Assembly (NCBI GenBank): GCA_964019415.1
Contig: OZ025872.1
Span: 7,705,322-7,769,321 of the forward strand
Direction of reading: 5' to 3'
Length of the DNA: 64,000 bases
Source of the DNA: Ianthella basta
Lineage: Eukaryota; Porifera; Demospongiae; Verongiida; Ianthellidae
The position numbers were made by a program, and so were the translations under genes. The notes below the pieces were generated by a model. The model searched no databases, was not told the DNA's origin, and saw nothing but the letters and a program-made list of their open reading frames with translations. Shown here in pieces: positions 23,511 to 38,500 of this stretch (the first letter of the stretch is position 1; the number at the start of each line of letters is the position of its first letter).

Positions 23511-26500
23511 CTATGGTGGGTTGTAGATTCAAGATCATTGGGTAGTATACAAATTGAAGGATATGGAATGCTAAGAGCAGTTCTGGCATATTCTGGAGAT
23601 GCTGAATTTTGACTGTTGTGACAGTAACTTCTCAGAAGGAATGGTCAGATGCATTCTTGTGCCTATTCCCATATATAGGACTTATCTCAAAATGTAACAT
23701 TTGCCAATCTCTTTGCTAGATGTTATAGAGATGGTAATCACAAAGGTGGAGTCAGAAGGGCTCAAACCCTACGGAAGAAGCATAATACATTCTACCAAAT
23801 TGTCTGTCCCCTTATCCATATGGGCACCGTCAATCTGGGTTTGAATCTGGGGTATGAATTGATTAAACCTGGATTTAATCACATGAACAGCAGCATGTTG
23901 CAATTAAACCTAGAAGAACATTAGAAGAAGTTAAGAAGATGGGGCAGCTAGATTGCTTAGATTACACTATCTGCCATTGTTGGACTTGTATCAGTGATAT
24001 GGAGCAGACTCATCAGACAGTGATGAAGGATGCACTTCAGGTGGAGGAGTATGTACATAGTTTATCCAGGAGGAGACAGTCTGCAGATTTCTATGAGGGT
24101 GGAGTGAGAAATGTGGGCCACTGTGACTGTTGTTTGTGCTCACTCTACATTTTCTCTGTTTCTGTCATTTCTCCACACCTCTGATAACTGGAAGTTTGTA
24201 ACCATATCATGAAATGAGATTGTAACCCTGGTCTACACCCGGACACAAACCCGGTTGAATTAGATCATACCCAGGTTAGCTGGTGTACTGTTGTGAATGC
24301 CAAAACCCAGATATAATCTGGATCATGGTGCCTGTGTGAAAGAGGGGAATGACGTTTCAGTAGAGAATGTTCCTACTCATGGTGATCATATATATAGACT
24401 AATAGTTTAATGCTAAACTGGTGGAGAAGCCTGCATCTTGTAGTGCAAGCCAATATTGTGGTTCAGTGACAATAGTGTTGTGAAGGCATGTCTCCCAGAG
24501 GCTCCGATCACCTGCTGTCATGTAACAATGTGTCATGTAACAATGTGTAGTGCCACTTTGTCTAGAACTTTCGACACATGCATCTATAAAAGATCACCTC
24601 CTCCCTTTGTAACTGCTGCTGTTGTTGTTCAATAAAGCTCCCTGGTTCCCGTTACCAGTGTCCGTTCGCGTAGTGCCTGTCCCTTACCCTGTCCTCGCTG
24701 TCTGGACTTGTCCCATGTACCCCGTGCCCACGACAACGGTACAATTGGTGTCAGAAGTGGGATCTAGATGAGTACCAGAGCGACAACCAAGATGGAGGCT
24801 CTTCTTGAGGAGGTGATCCAGCAGAACGAAAAGATAGTCCGGCGAATGGACGAGCAGTCGGAGCAAATTAGCGAGCATCTGAGGATGCTGAGTCAGCAGC
24901 AGTCGGAACGAGTAGACGGTATCGCCCAGAAGCAAAAGGAGACTGAACAGGAAGTCAGTGCCATCGCAGGAGATTTGAGCTCCGTAAAGCTGACCGTTGA
25001 GGGTCGGCTGAGTGCAATGGAGAGCTCAGTATCAGGACTGACGAATCAGCTCCGCACCGAGGTCGGAGAAAGCCGCGAGTCACTGAAGCAGGAACTTCGC
25101 GTGGAACTACTACGGGAGCTTGGAGCTACACCCGGTCTTCGCCCTGCTGCGCGCCCCTTCACGCCTTCGGACCCGAATACAGAAGCAATTGGAGGGCAGA
25201 CTAATCGGGTTGGGGACACCAGTGCAGCGGGCAGGACACCCCTCACCCCGAGTGTGGTACAACAGCGCCCTGCACCATTCGATGGGACGCTTGCTTGGGA
25301 CGCCTACCATGCCCAATTTGAGTTGTTGGCAGAAATGAATAGGTGGGACCGCTCAGAGAAGGCCACTTATCTGGCCATCAGTCTAAAAGGGGCTGCAGCC
25401 ACCGTATTGACAAACCTCCCTCCGGAGAAGCGCCATGACTATGCAGCCCTGACTACAGCACTGGACTCCCGATTTGGTGCGACACACCAGACTGAACTGA
25501 ACAGGATGCGCCTCAAGTCCAGAACCCGTCACAGAGATGAGACCTTGGCTGAGCTTGCAGAAGATGTTGAACGCCTTACACGCCTTGCATACCCAGGAGC
25601 TTGCCAACCTGAGACAAGTGTTTGAACGGCTGAGGGAGGCTAAACTGAAGTTGTCACCAAAGAAGTGCACTCTTTTCCAGAAGGAAGTGAACTACTTGGG
25701 TCATGTAGTCAATGAAAAGGGCATCTCCCCAGACCCCTGCAAGGTTGAGGCAGTCAAGTCCTGGCCTAAGCCTACTACGGCTACCGAAGTGAAGAGCTTC
25801 CTGGGCCTTTGCTCCTACTACCGGCGATTCATCAGTTTCTTTGCCGACATTGCACACCCCCTACATCAGAGTGCCACAGTCTCTCCTTTTGAGTGGACAC
25901 AGGAAGCTGATGATGCCTTCAGCAAACTAAAGCAGATGCTGACAGAGTCCCCTATTCTTGCCTATCCGCAACTGGATGTTGAGTTTGTGCTTGACACCGA
26001 TGCAAGTAGCACTGGCATCGGTGCTGTTCTTTCACAGCAGGTTAATGGACAAGAGAGGGTGGTTGCTTATTTCAGTCGCGCCTTGAAAGCACCAGAACGC
26101 CACTATTGTGTGACCCGTAAAGAGCTACTGGCCATGGTGAAGGCAATCAGGCACTTTCATGCTTACCTGTATGGTAGGAAGTTTCGGCTTCGCACTGATC
26201 ATTCAGCTCTTCGTTGGTTGTTGAACTTCCGGCACCCAGAGGGCCAGACTGCCAGATGGATTGAGAGTCTCCAGCAGTATGATTTCTCAGTGGAGCACAG
26301 GCCCGGTGTTCAACATACCAATGCAGATGCACTCTCAAGACGGCCGTGCCTGAGAGATACTTGTAAGCACTGTGAACGATTGGAGTCACGAGAGTGGGGG
26401 AACAAGCCTCATGACCGTATAACTGGTCAAGATGTACCACAGGTAGCCACGCTTGCCTTGAGTGGACCAGAACCCACTGGAGGCAGGTCTTGGGAGAATC

Positions 26501-29500
26501 TGAGAGAAGCCCAGCTGTGTGATCCAGAGATCAAGCCAGTGTTAGAATGGATGGAGAGAAGTAAGGACAAGCCTTCATGGGAGGAGACTGCATCCCACCC
26601 TCCAGCCACAAAAGTTTATTGTGCCCAGTGGGAGAGTTTGAAAATCTTCCATGGAGTGTTGTATCGACTCTGGGAGACACCGTCTGGAGATGCCACTGTC
26701 AGGCAGCTGGTGCTCCCCAAGTCCCTGAGAAGGGAGGTTCTGCAGGAGTTGCACAATGCCCCAACTTCAGGACACTTGGGCATGGCTAAGACCCTCAGTC
26801 GTGTCAGGGAGAGATTCTATTGGCTCCAGTGTAGACGTGATGTCCAGGAGTGGTGTCGAAGCTGTGATCTGTGTGCACAGAAGAGAGGACCTCAGAGAAA
26901 ACCTAAAGCCCCGCTGAGGACATACAATGTGGGATCCCCTTTGGAGCGCATAGCCATCGATGTACTGGGCCCACTACCCCCTACAGAAGCAGGCAACAAG
27001 TATATCCTTGTCATTGCGGATTACTTCACCAAATGGGTGGAAGCCTATCCAATGGTCAATCAAGAAGCAGGGACCATAGCAGAACTACTGGTCCAGGAAT
27101 TTATCAGCCGGTTTGGGATGCCGTTAATAATTCACACTGACCAGGGGCGAAATTTTGAGTCAGCTTTATTTGCTGAGATGTGCAAGTTACTAGACATCCA
27201 GAAGACCAGAACAACTCCCTACCATCTACAGTCAGATGGCATGGTTGAACGATTCAATAGGACCTTGGAAGCCTTACTTTCTAAGTTCGTTGATCACAAC
27301 CAGAAGGACTGGGACGAGCACCTCCAGATTCTCCTAATGTCCTACCGTTCAGCCGTCCATGAGAGTACTGGTTGCTCTCCAGCCAAGCTGATGATGGGGA
27401 GAGAACTGACTCTGCCAGTTGACTTGACATTTGGTAGACCTGAAGAAGAGGAGCCTCAGACAACTGTGGAGTACACCAATGCCCTGCACGAGCGACTTGA
27501 GAGGGTCCATGACTTTGCCAGAAACCATCTCAAGCTGGTGACGGACAGAATGCGGCAGAGGTACGACTCGTCACCGGAGTGTCACAGGCTGCAACCAGGT
27601 GACGCAGTCTGGCTCCACAACCCACAGCGGACTAAAGGCCTTTCCCCTAAGCTTCAACGCCCATGGCAGGGCCCTTTCACCGTCATTAAACGGATCAATG
27701 ATGTAGTCTACAGGATCAAGCTCAGTCCAACTGCAAAGCCAAAAGTGGTTCACAGAAATAGACTGTGGAGCTATACTGGGGCTAGCCATCCAACCTGGTT
27801 CCAGGCCCAGGAGCAAACAATTTCAGCGCCCTGCACCACTACTGATCCTCAGGCTGATTCGGTACCTAGGGACTCATCAAGCCAACCGAGAAGGAGCAGT
27901 CGGACCAGACGCCCTCCTGATCGTTATCACAGTTGATTGAGGAACCGAACCCAGTGTGAAGTTAAGGAGGGGAGAGTGTTGTGAAGGCATGTCTCCCAGA
28001 GGCTCCGATCACCTGCTGTCATGTAACAATGTGTCATGTAACAATGTGTAGTGCCACTTTGTCTAGAACTTTCGACACATGCATCTATAAGAGATCACCT
28101 CCTCCCTTTGTAACTAGCTGCTGTTGTTGTTCAATAAAGCTCCCTGGTTCCCGTTACCAGTGTCCGTTCGCGTAGTGCCTGTCCCTTACCCTGTCCTCGC
28201 TGTCTGGACTTGTCCCATGTACCCCGTGCCCACGACAACGGTACAATAGGGTGCATTGACAATTAGAACACAATGTGGGTGGCATTCAGGAAGCTAAATT
28301 GTATTGAGAATCAGAAGGGATACATATCAAGAGAGTGGAAGGAATGGCATGTATTCGTAATTCCAAATAGAGCCACCTAAATTTTCTACGCGTGCTGGTG
28401 ATCCAATGTTTTCAGCACTGGTAGACCTTGTGGTAAGTAGTGAAATTCCAAGTTTGAAGTCAAAAGCATGTTTGGCTTAGTAAATATCAGCATTCAAAAC
28501 TTGTGTTTTCTGCATACAATGTATGGGAAAAGTGTTAGGAATATGGCACAAATGATATTATGAAGCAGAATTGTACCTGTGAGTGAAGAATGTGAAGCTG
28601 TGCAGTGCCACTTAAGTGTATAACCAAGTAAGGTAGTGTGCATGACTGGTGAAAATTGAAGGAGCAGTTTCTGGTGAATACAAGAGCATGACAAGAATGT
28701 GTCCTTACCTCCAATCTGTAAACTGCTACATGGACAACACATTGAGTGAAGCAGCTAATCGTATGGGAGTAGAGGTATCAGCATTAGCCTTAACTTGTGA
28801 TCAGCACCATCGAAGCCCTAACCTAATATGCTAGTATACTGTGGAAGAGTCAACAACTGTTCAGCACAAACTGCTTGCTTGCAGATGATTGGGCAGTAAA
28901 GTAGAACAGTAGCAGGACCTACAGCAGATGTTTACAGTGGTTGCAATAAATGGGACGGTGGTGAAGTCAAAGGCAGTTAGCAATGTACATGTGTATGTCA
29001 ATGCAATGATCTGGTCAAGCGAACAGAGCCTGGAGGAGATTGAATCTTCAACTATCTAGAAGCAGTATTGACAAGGCTGGGTAGGTCATTTAACTACTTG
29101 GATGGCGAGAGCGAGAAGAGTGTGCCAAATGCATGAATTGCCTGAGGGACATCCTAGGAATCAGACTAGGAATCAGACTGGGTGTGAAAATATCCTACAC
29201 ATTGTCTACGTAGTGGTATTGAAGACAGACTGAAACACTGTTCTCCTAAGAATAGTAGATGTTCTATCATTACAATGTACATCATAGAACTGGAAGTCTA
29301 ACAATTGAAGAAGGCCTCCACGGCCAAAATGTTCTTTATCCATTGATGGTATATACTACGTGATCTGCTCAGATTATTAATTTCCCATTTCCAGTTCTAC
29401 TCTTCTCCAGTAGGCAGAAGAATTAACTTCCTTTCTTGGACCCAAGACAAATGACATGGGTGCTGGAATATTTTGAACAAACAAAAATAAAGGGGTCAAA

Positions 29501-32500
29501 AAATAGAATTTTAGCTTCTTTTCATTCCAACGTCACCATCTGTAGGTCCTTTGTCCTGGGATTTGATAGACCCAGGCTTTTTACTGGATTTCCATCGACC
29601 CCCCACCCCCTCATTGGGACTGTCTGTCAAGCCCTTCATAATAGGTGAGTTAGGGGTTTGGCCCTTGTCATCTCAGTTCAGGGGAAGCGGTCCTCACAGG
29701 TTGGTGACCGACGACAGATCCAGAATGGGCTCAGACCGTCAACTCAGACGCTGAAAGGTGACCTCTCAGGATCCGCACAGCAGCATGAAGCGCTGCATCC
29801 CTTCGATCTGTGACTCAGTCTTCTCCGCAGTGGGGAAGCAGTCTAAGTCGCTCACCAATTGGTGTGTGACTGTATCCAGTCCCCCAATTACCACTGGCAC
29901 TGTGCCCAGTCGATAACCAGGGTACTGTCTCCTCAGGTCAGTGCGTAGATCATCATACTTGGACAGCTTCTCAGCTCTTTTCTCTGTCAGGTTATAGTCC
30001 CAAGCAACTGCCATCTCAATGACATACAGCTGCCTGTTCCCTTGTACTGGCGAAAGATGTCTGGACGACGGGCCATAACATCTCTGTCTGTGGGGATGGA
30101 GACGTCTCAGAGAATCTTCGCATGGTGCTTTTCACGGACAGGCAAGGGTTCGAGTTCCCACCATCGAGGCATCACTTCAAAGCCGTAGTGAGTGCAGAGG
30201 TCATGGTAGACTGCTAGCAGAGCATGATTGTGTCGTTACAAATAGAGGTTGTACCCCTTTGGTTGGCATTGGCTGAGAATGTGCCTGACAACTTCTATTC
30301 CCTCACCACATTGACGACAGTGCGTATCGCCTGCACTACCCATGCAATTCACTTTGAAAGAGCGTGTGTAGATGCAGTCGTCCTGAGCAGCTAAAATCAG
30401 GGCTTCAGTAGTGCTTCGGAGTTGGCCTTTCTTCAACCAGCAGTTTGATAAGTCTTCATGAAGGGCAGCTTGACATCGCAATTCCTCATGAACTTCCCTT
30501 GGTGCTGTTTTGAAGCAGCGTTTGAGATGAGTTGTGCCTGCTGAGTTTTCTGAAGGTCACGAATGACCCTCTTCCGGCTCAGAGGAGGGTTGTCTGGAAA
30601 CGCCACATCACTTCCAGCCTCTTGAATGATTTGGTTTGCCACAGGAAGCAAACTGAAGTAGCTCTTTCCGCCCACAGCTGTAGGTGCTTGTACACCACAA
30701 CCATGATTGGATCTCGGATGGTCGCGAGGTAAGCCGCTAAGCTCACCATCTCCTGCTCCCAGATCAACAGGCAGCTCATGAGTCCCCTACCTCCCTGGGA
30801 GCGAGGAAGATACAACCTCTCAGAGGCATTCAAGTGGGGCTTTGATAACTTATCAAGACTTTCCTTGTGAACACATCCAGGTCCCTAAGCTCTCTCTTAG
30901 TCCACTTCACAGTCACAAACCGACATCTCAGAAGAGACACAGCCAGGGTGTTGGTGGCATCGACTTTGTGACGAGAGTTTAGTTGAAAACCCCATATTTT
31001 GGGAAGCCTCTTCCTGTACTCTGCAATTACAGAGTCCTTCACCCTCTTGTCATTGGCTGTGAATAGTTGCTCAACTCTACTCTTCTCCAGTGTACATTAG
31101 ATTTGTACAGATAATTATGCAAACGTTGCATACACCAGCACAGTCTTGATGGCATATTGTGTTCTTTATCTAAAGTGAGCTGTGAGGTGTGTTCATTTGT
31201 AACATTACAATGTTCCGTGCTGTTTCCTCAAAGCAATACAGGAAATGCACATTGAGGTTGTCTGTTGTTCTGACATATGACTTTAACTCCATCTGCATGT
31301 ATGCATTACTTAAGGTAATTTTTTTCAATGCTTTTGTAGGTTTGGGATCATCAAGCAATAAAGCTGTGGATTAATCACAGAATGAAGTGCTATGGGTGGT
31401 TAGGCATACTGTAAGTGTCTACATGCACTGTTACAAGGGTTTCCCTATTTGATAGATTGGAACACTTCACTGAAGTACTGATCTGCCTTTATGCAACATA
31501 GTGTATGACCTCATAATTGGTTGTCCGACATCTTCCTAACACTTAACTATTCCAGTTAATGCATGTGTTTAGTTGCATTATGCTGTAACAACTGCTTGCT
31601 CGGAGGAGGATTGTATAGTGTGTGCTGATGCAATGAAGGACCACTGCTGACAGTGGTTTAATTGTGCGAGCTGTTCTGTAAACAACCAAGGCTTCAATCA
31701 TGAGGGTAACAATCCGTTTTCCCCTATTGCCATTTCAGTTGGTCCTTAATGCTAATTAATGTATAGACTGAGGTATCTTCCAGAGAAGGATGCCTGTTGG
31801 TAAACAAAATTGGACAGCAACCATGGTTGATCAGTTTTTAATTCTTTTAATTCCAAGTCTGTAGAAGGATCTATGCTCTGGCTCAGTACATTTCAACAAA
31901 ATGACTGATGACCAATTATGACATTACCATCTTGCTTGTATATACATAAATTTAGCAATCCAATTGATGATCCAGTCCAGAGACACTATATTATAACGTT
32001 GTTTGTGCCTGTGAAAGAAAGTGGTTATAATGTTTTAGTGGGGCTGTGTTTTGGCAACTCTGAGAATATGCAAACTGTGTATGACGTATGTAAGTTAATG
32101 TACTGTGCTGTTGTGCAAATGTGACTCTATGCATGTCCGCTTCAATTATTTGTGTTCATTCTTGTATATGAATTGCGTTCACAAGTGTATTGATGACATA
32201 CACAAAATTGTTGCAATAGCTATGTATTGATAACACAGCAGTGACCAGAGGGAGCAAGTGTTTTGAATTGGGGCAGCAGCCCCACGCATTTTTCAACTCG
32301 AAATGCTTGTTTAAATGACTTAGTGTGAAATGTAATCCTCATATGTAGATACTTCTGAACTAACAAACAATCTCATCTACTGATAGCACTTCTCCTGAGT
32401 GGCTCTTTGCCTGTCCTTTGCAAATCACATTACTCAATAAAAGCTGGGGCCTGTTGCAGATTCGTTTTTTCTTGTACCATGAGGTAGTATGACAAGAATG

Positions 32501-35500
32501 TGCTATAAGTTAAGATGTAGACTCCATGCAATAACTCTCATTCAACAACAATTCCATTTAAGATAGTGGTAGGTCGTTTGTGGACAAAGCCACTGTAGCT
32601 ACATGGTTACATGTAGTCATCACTCAGTCATGGTCTTTAAAATTTATGCTGGCAAGTGGTTGTGTGACACTATAACTATTATGTGTACATATTAGGTAAC
32701 AAGATTAGAAACAATAATGCAAGCACCTTACATGGTCATGCTCACACATGTACACATGTACTGGGACCAGTTAGGTATTCTCAAAGGTTCTCCGTATTCT
32801 TTTAGGGTGTATTTCATCCTGTACTGGGCATTTCTCGGAACTGCATATTCAGCGCTTCACTTGGCTGCGGACCTGAATGCCACAGCAGACCAACTTGTGG
32901 CCTACAAGGATAATGGCAGTACAACTCTTGGCTTGGGAATTGCTGCTATTCTTCTGTGGTTCCTTATTTTCTTTCTGGATGCTGCAGATGTGTGCAGGTA
33001 TGTAAGTGCCTTTGGTTCTATTATTGGACCCATATGTACGTGGTCAGCAAGCATGTTGCAGATCAATGATTTCAGTATCTAGCCCTTGCACTGGCAATAG
33101 AGCTTAGAATGATGTTGTTAGGAAGACAGTAGGTATTTTCATTATCACAATTCATTCAGAGCTCCCATGCAGATCACAAGTAATTGTATTATGTTATCTG
33201 TCAACAACTATCTGAAAATTGCATCATTTGTATTTTTCAGGCTTGGGCTATACTACTGGAAGTGGTTCGGCGTGTATCCAAGGGTTGCTGTCCATCTATG
33301 CTTCATTGCTTTATCAATTGCAAATCTTTGTCGCCACAACAGTCAGTGGATATTGGCTTCACTTTTCATCATCAGTGCTGCATTGAGAGCAATGGAAGTA
33401 TTCACTCTTTTAAAGTAAGTTCTATATTTATTTTGAATTAAGAAGAATTCATGAGTTAATTCACTTGGATGTCCCTGAAGCAATAATATAATCTGGCAGA
33501 TTGTTCACTGCATGGTAACAACATCAGTAAGTGCCGGGATGACCAATATTTTGTCCTCCTCAGCAGATATTTTACATGCCTTTAGCTTGTCAATATATAT
33601 GATATATAGTATTTCTGCCAGTGTCAATGTGTACAGCTATGTGGGGTTTGAACTGTGCTCTTTTCATGTGGGCTGTACTTCTGTAGGAAATATTATGTGT
33701 TCATTACATTTGCAGGTGGAGCAGTGTTTACCTTGTAACTTTGTGGATCATTCTTCGTCGAGAATTGGTCAAATTTCTGCTCTTTGTGGTACTGTTCATA
33801 GTTGTCATATCTATGGCTCTGAGATTTGCAGTGCAAGCAGAAAGGGATGAGGCTTCCAGACTCCAAGGTACTTCAGTTAGCCCACCACCAGGCAGTCCAA
33901 TGAATGGCACCAACAGCACTGGTATTCGCACAGGTGCACTAACTGAGGGAGTCAGCTATTTACTAGGTGGACTGCAGTGAGTTCAATCGGTGTTTCACAG
34001 AATGTTTTAAAACCTAGATGAGCTGAAGTAACTGTATATGTATTTATTGTGACTTGCGCCGGAGGATCAAATGGATTTTGAGTATATTATATTGCATAAT
34101 CCTTCAGCGTGCTTTTTGGCCGTCTTTGTGGAAGCTAAAATCCGCTAGTGTGCCATAAAGTATGCTAGCAAGAAACGCAAGCACTCAAACTCCTTACTTA
34201 CGCTTTTAAAGGTATCCTGTCTAGTGCGGTTTACTGAGATTGCAAATTTTGAAAGTTCGTCTTCATTTCTGCTGAAATATGACCTTGCTGCTCCGTAAGT
34301 GAAAGCCTAGCCTGCTACCCATCCTTTGCTTCTGAAAGGCGGCAGCAAGTGCTCTAACGACAGAGGGAAGGTGCTTCACTAGTCTCTCTGCGTCTCTTGA
34401 ACTGGCAGTTCGAGTGGGCATCTATGCAGTAGCTAGCTAGCTAGCCGAAGGGACACGAACAATGGCAGCATATATAATTGTTCTTCCACAATGATAAAAA
34501 GATCAACTCGCAGTTCGGACCTGTTCTATTGAGGCTCATTGTGAGTCTTCTCGCCATGCAGCGAAGGAGCGTTTTTGCCCACTGCTGCTACAGCTATTTG
34601 CTTCACTCTTCCTTCTGACCAGAATGTGGGGCAAATTTGAATGGAGTCAACCAATCAGATTAGAGATGATGCAATAGAATCAACCAAATATGGCTTGCAG
34701 ATGATGCGATTGGAAAATGGAAGACTGAAGGCCGACCATCCACCTGCGGAATTCACAATAAACCACTTAAAGTTGGTTAGGAGTCTTTTGGGATTTATAG
34801 CACTTGAGGTGAGGTCTCGGTGCCTGATACAGCATGAGGCGAAGCCGAATGCTGTATCAGCCACTCGAACTCACCTCTCATGCCATAAATCCCATAATGG
34901 ACTCCTAACCAACTTTAGGTAATACATACATGTGCATGGTTCAGTGTATCTCAGTTAGGTGTTCTCAAATATAATATACTGCATACACACACACACATGA
35001 TGTACATTGTTGGATTACAAAACATGACAAGGCATTGCAATAAAATTCTACTAAACTTAGTATGGATACTTGTCATTTGCATTCCAATCCATCTGGTGAA
35101 AACAGGTTCTTTGCTATGACTTAGCTTCATGTTACCCTTAACTAGTGCCCTTCTGTACTTAATAATATAGTCATGTTCTTTGCTTTGTTTCTGCAGGAGC
35201 CTGGGATATTTGATCAATGCCAACTTTCTCTCATTTGCTGGCGGTTCAAGCGACCTTAACTACGGTGACGGACAGGAAGGCTATCAGTAAGAATGCACAG
35301 TATTCACATCAGCATTATGCCTGCATCCAGATGCTTTGCTTACTTATGTTAAGCTATGCGGGCTTTATCACAGTCTTCTATGTTACTGTGGCTACACATG
35401 TAACTGTGTTTAATATCCACCTGATCCTCTCTGTGGGTACATGATAATGAATGCACAAGTTGCCAAACTCTACCTATACTTATGAATGTACCTTAACTTG

Positions 35501-38500
35501 AGAGAGAGTGAAATTCTGCATGGCACTGTATAAGATTCTTTTGTGTAAGGAGGCAGGCTACAACCTAGGCATAGAAGGGGTGAATTCACCTGATAACCTG
35601 CTTGACCTGGTCCTGAAATTGGGTGGCTACCCTTGACTTTAGCATCTACCCTAAGTGCAGTAGAGTATCAAACTGGGGTACAAATTCCAATATAGAGTGA
35701 GTTAATTGGAACGATGGGGTGAGAAAATGTTGCTAATAAAGAGATTGTAATAGTACCAAGCCAGTGACCAGTACAGGTGGTGAACTTAAATGAGACATAT
35801 CAGGTAAGGCAATGCTATTATGGGAAATGTTCGTAAGGCAGGTAAACAAGCAATTTAACAAAGCACAGTCAACATAAGCAAAAACAATGATTCTTTATCC
35901 TGTAGAGGCTCATGGTTGCATTGATAACTCCACTGGTAACAAATTCTTTAGCAGGATACAACTGTTAACAATTAATCAACTGCAGGACTGTCACATTACA
36001 ATTCAACCTGGAGGTCTCTGCCAACTGTGTGCAGGAGTCAATTTGTTGCCAGTGTTGCAAGAATCTTCTTGTTTATATTTGGGACGCCAAAGGCTCCCCT
36101 ATAATGCTTTCAGATTTAGGTATCCGTATGGCTTCATGTTCGTATGTATTTCTGTCATTACAAATGGCGGCGCTCATGCCGTTCTTTACAAAGCTTTAAA
36201 TCATTTCTAATGGCTTTTTGCCGTCTCCGAATGAAATGTGTTTATGAGCATGTGTTAATAGAATGATACTAATGAAAACCATAACGAGAGACTATTCTGC
36301 ACTAGTACTTGCTCCAGCGACTCTCAGTGCAGCTCAACAGCCATCCAAGCTAAGGGACCGCCCTTGGGAGCCCCAGCGTGGACTTCCCTAGCATGTGACA
36401 TTTTAGCTGCTTTGATGATTTTTGTTCACTTTCATATCCTGCAATTCCTGCATGTAATGTTGGAATGTACAATATAATTTGATTGTTTAATTCATCATTA
36501 TTTTTAATTACATCATCATCATTCATTCATTAATTAAAATTATCTTATTAATCATCTATTTATTAAATTTTTCTGCAAACAGTCTATTTATGATCTTTAG
36601 CCTATTTCCTTGTTATCAAATTATGTGTATCACATGCTTGTTCATCTATTATATTGCATACTCTGTACTCAAATGCATTTAGAGGAATAAATTCTGTGAG
36701 ATACAGCTCCAATTATCACGGATGGACATTGTAAAATGGCTGCGCTAGACGCTCTCTGTTTGCTAGGCTCAAAATCATCTTTCTTCCTATTTCGCAGTGT
36801 ATCCAATGAACCAAAAGTGTTTCTAGAACAAGTTTAAGCAATAGCGTTGTAGTGGAAAGTAGAAGTAGAAGTTCTCCTGTGAGGTACAGCCCCAAATACG
36901 ACAGAGGTCGAACCTGTTGGCTAATAATTAATGACATGAACTAGCGAATCAAGGCATTACCACTTAGGGTAGCATTTGTAGCCAGCAGACTCTTCCTCCA
37001 GGCACAAAGTAACATGTACATTGTCATTCAGAATGTTATGTAGATAAAAAGCAGTCAGTAAAGCATTTGGACAATTTAGTGGTGGTACTTTCATTGGATA
37101 ACTGGCTGGTCTGGAGATTTGAACTCTTGCATATCCCAACAGTCTATTGCATCTTGAAGTATCTTTCAGGCCATCAGCAATGCTGCACCCCCAACTATCT
37201 GAACTATTAAACCTACACTGGGAAGTTGCTAGCAAGTAGTTCTGGTTCAGGGGCGCCCCGGCGCTCCACGAATTTTTTAACTCAAAATACTTGTTTTTAT
37301 TCATCAGTTTGGGGGTTGGGGTTAGCCCATTAGTGCCGAATGACACCTGTAGGTGTCATTTATTAGTTTGCACATAAGTCCGGATGACGCCTGTAGCCAT
37401 CATAACCGAAGGCGCACATTAAACTTTGTTTATTTCTTGCTACGAGCCTTGCAAGGGCACACCAATTTCGAAGGATAGACAGCAGTCCCAGAGCTTTGAA
37501 CAGCCACATTGTCTCGTCGCTTAGTTGTGTCCAAGGCCCACACTCGAGCGCCAAAGTTTGCACTCAGTATGCAACGGGTGAAAGTGAGTTCATTACACAA
37601 TGCAGCACAAATGTAAGACAACAATATCGCTACCAATACAAGGCAAATTACCCTTCCATCTTTCTGACTGACATTGGCAACAGGGCGCTCTTCTTCCACT
37701 GTTTAGGCGCGAATAAAGTTCAGAACCGTGGCACACTGAATTGCTCACGTGCTTCACCATTTTAATTTCAGCACTGGGTGCATGGCACAAATTTTAAACT
37801 TCAGCGCTAATGGGTTAAGTTGCTTGAAAATGAGGGCAAGATTAGGGGGAGATGTCCAAATATACTGCTGATATGCTGAACTCTGCCTTCTGTCCAAAAG
37901 TGTCATAGTGGTCTCAGAGATGCTGGCAACACTGCTGGTGGTTTCTGCCCTAGGTGGAAGGTGTGTACATTAAACAGCAAACCACTAACTCTCCCATCTG
38001 CAAGTGCCTCCTGCAGCTGCTTGGTGAACAAATGTCTGTAAAGGGGTTGACCTCTCTGTATAAAAAAGAGGCCAATCTTGCATCCCTGCACAACCAAGTA
38101 TGCAGCAATGCAGCACTGACAAAGGTCAGCTGCCAATACCGCCCAGGGTAACTGTAACTATTTAGTGGAACTGATCTGCTTTGGATATAATTATGTCAAG
38201 CCTGAAAGCTAGTAGGGAGAGGAAGTGTTTAATGATACGTCATCCATTGACATGCATAGGTGGATCGAATCTGACAGAATTAATTATTGAATCAAATCAG
38301 TTCCCACATAGAAACTAAAGAAGCGGATGCAGCAGGCAGCCCCTAAGAAGGTGCTGTCATGAGCGTTTGATTGCTTGACCGGAGAAGGTTTGATACGCCT
38401 CAAAATGCAACAGAGTGGGTGTAATTGGTAATCAAATCACAGGCAGCCCTGTTGAGCCTGAGCTTACCCAGTACCTCAAGGTGAAATGGCCATCTGCGGG

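Larger units (their letters stand above)
24476..28245 (+). mobile_element. Ty3/gypsy LTR retrotransposon, internally deleted
   Basis: Two LTRs (268 and 269 bp, TGTT…TACA) flank a primer-binding site, gag, a pol lacking its front half, and a purine tract. ATAG stands directly outside both LTRs (24472-24475 and 28246-28249), a 4-bp target duplication. The LTRs differ by one substitution and one extra base that I can see, so insertion is recent. Protease and the first half of RT, including the catalytic Asp pair, are missing. The copy is therefore non-autonomous. It sits in the intron between host exons 23003 and 31340, in the host's orientation. Confidence 0.9.

Noticed and set aside
23230-23612. 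Open frames of Val-Cys and Thr-His repeats
   Set aside because: They are translations of the GT microsatellite.
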